15,610 bases of DNA from Caulobacter sp. (GTDB lineage: Bacteria > Pseudomonadota > Alphaproteobacteria > Caulobacterales > Caulobacteraceae): assembly GCA_028291125.1 (NCBI GenBank), contig JAQGIN010000282.1:1-15610 (forward strand), given 5' to 3'. Numbering within the stretch: the stretch's first letter is position 1; each line of letters opens with the position of its first letter. This document shows positions 15,389 to 15,610 of this stretch, piece by piece. The notes under the pieces were generated by a model. It had not been told where the DNA came from. It did no database searches and saw nothing but the letters and a program-made list of their open reading frames with translations. A program made the translations under genes and the position numbers.

Positions 15389-15610
15389 GCGCGGCGGCGC
15401 TCCAGGATCGGCGAAGCGCGCATGGGAGGACCGGCGCGGGCGCGCGTCAAGCGGGCGCGGCTCCGCCGCCTCACGCGCCGGCGCGCTGAGCGAATGGGAA
15501 GGGTCGCGGAGCGCCGGACGACGTCCGGAGCAGAGGGAAATAACCGTTTCGACGAAGCCGAGCGCTCCGCGCCATCGTTGATCGCCGGCGTCCGGTGGGC
15601 GGCGCTGTTG
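15389..15610 (-). promoter_or_regulatory. Upstream region of the M2 peptidase; possible weak promoter
   Basis: No gene is recognised in these 222 bp. Read leftward, TTGACG (complement of 15445-15450) matches the Caulobacter housekeeping -35. TCCCAT (complement of 15422-15427) lies 17 bp on but is a poor -10. It would give a leader of roughly 27 nt for the peptidase. A palindrome CCGGAC-GAC-GTCCGG lies at 15514-15528 without a T-tract; its role is unknown. The end of a neighbouring gene may lie beyond the right edge. Confidence 0.3.

Overview
The window is GC-rich DNA from an alphaproteobacterium. The most likely group is Caulobacterales (Caulobacter or Phenylobacterium type). This rests on base composition, codon use, a large Oar-type TonB-dependent receptor, a TadG-like pilus protein, and a CPA2 antiporter with its flavodoxin-like partner. 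No 16S or other phylogenetic marker is present, so the placement is an inference.

Layout, left to right. (1) A leftward agmatine deiminase runs off the left edge, so its C-terminus is missing. (2) A leftward TonB-dependent receptor of 1127 aa is followed by a strong intrinsic terminator. (3) A rightward GT-C/GT39 membrane glycosyltransferase diverges from the receptor across a 193-bp AT-richer gap. (4) A leftward scoA-scoB pair encodes a 3-oxoacid CoA-transferase. (5) A rightward pair encodes a KefF/KefG-like oxidoreductase and a KefB/KefC-like K+/H+ antiporter. (6) A leftward OmpA-domain lipoprotein and a rightward 2-oxoglutarate/Fe(II) oxygenase diverge from each other. (7) A leftward TadG-like protein with a von Willebrand A domain is followed by (8) a leftward secreted M2-family (ACE-like) dipeptidyl carboxypeptidase. 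The last 222 bp hold no recognisable gene.

The genes form small, mostly housekeeping or accessory units rather than one pathway. The clear functional units are scoAB (ketone body/acetoacetate activation) and kefG-kefB (glutathione-gated K+ efflux, electrophile protection). The envelope theme is strong: receptor, glycosyltransferase, antiporter, OmpA lipoprotein, TadG-like protein and periplasmic peptidase.

The most unusual structure is a pair of 95-bp palindromic elements at 9882-9976 and 11760-11854. They have nearly identical arms and unrelated loops of exactly the same length (34 nt). Each sits between the stop codons of two convergent genes, and together they bracket the lipoprotein/oxygenase pair. 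A second point of interest is an 8+8 bp palindrome in the spacer of a possible promoter just before the oxygenase. I found no CRISPR array, tRNA, rRNA, transposase or obvious defence system, and I do not claim a new multi-gene system.
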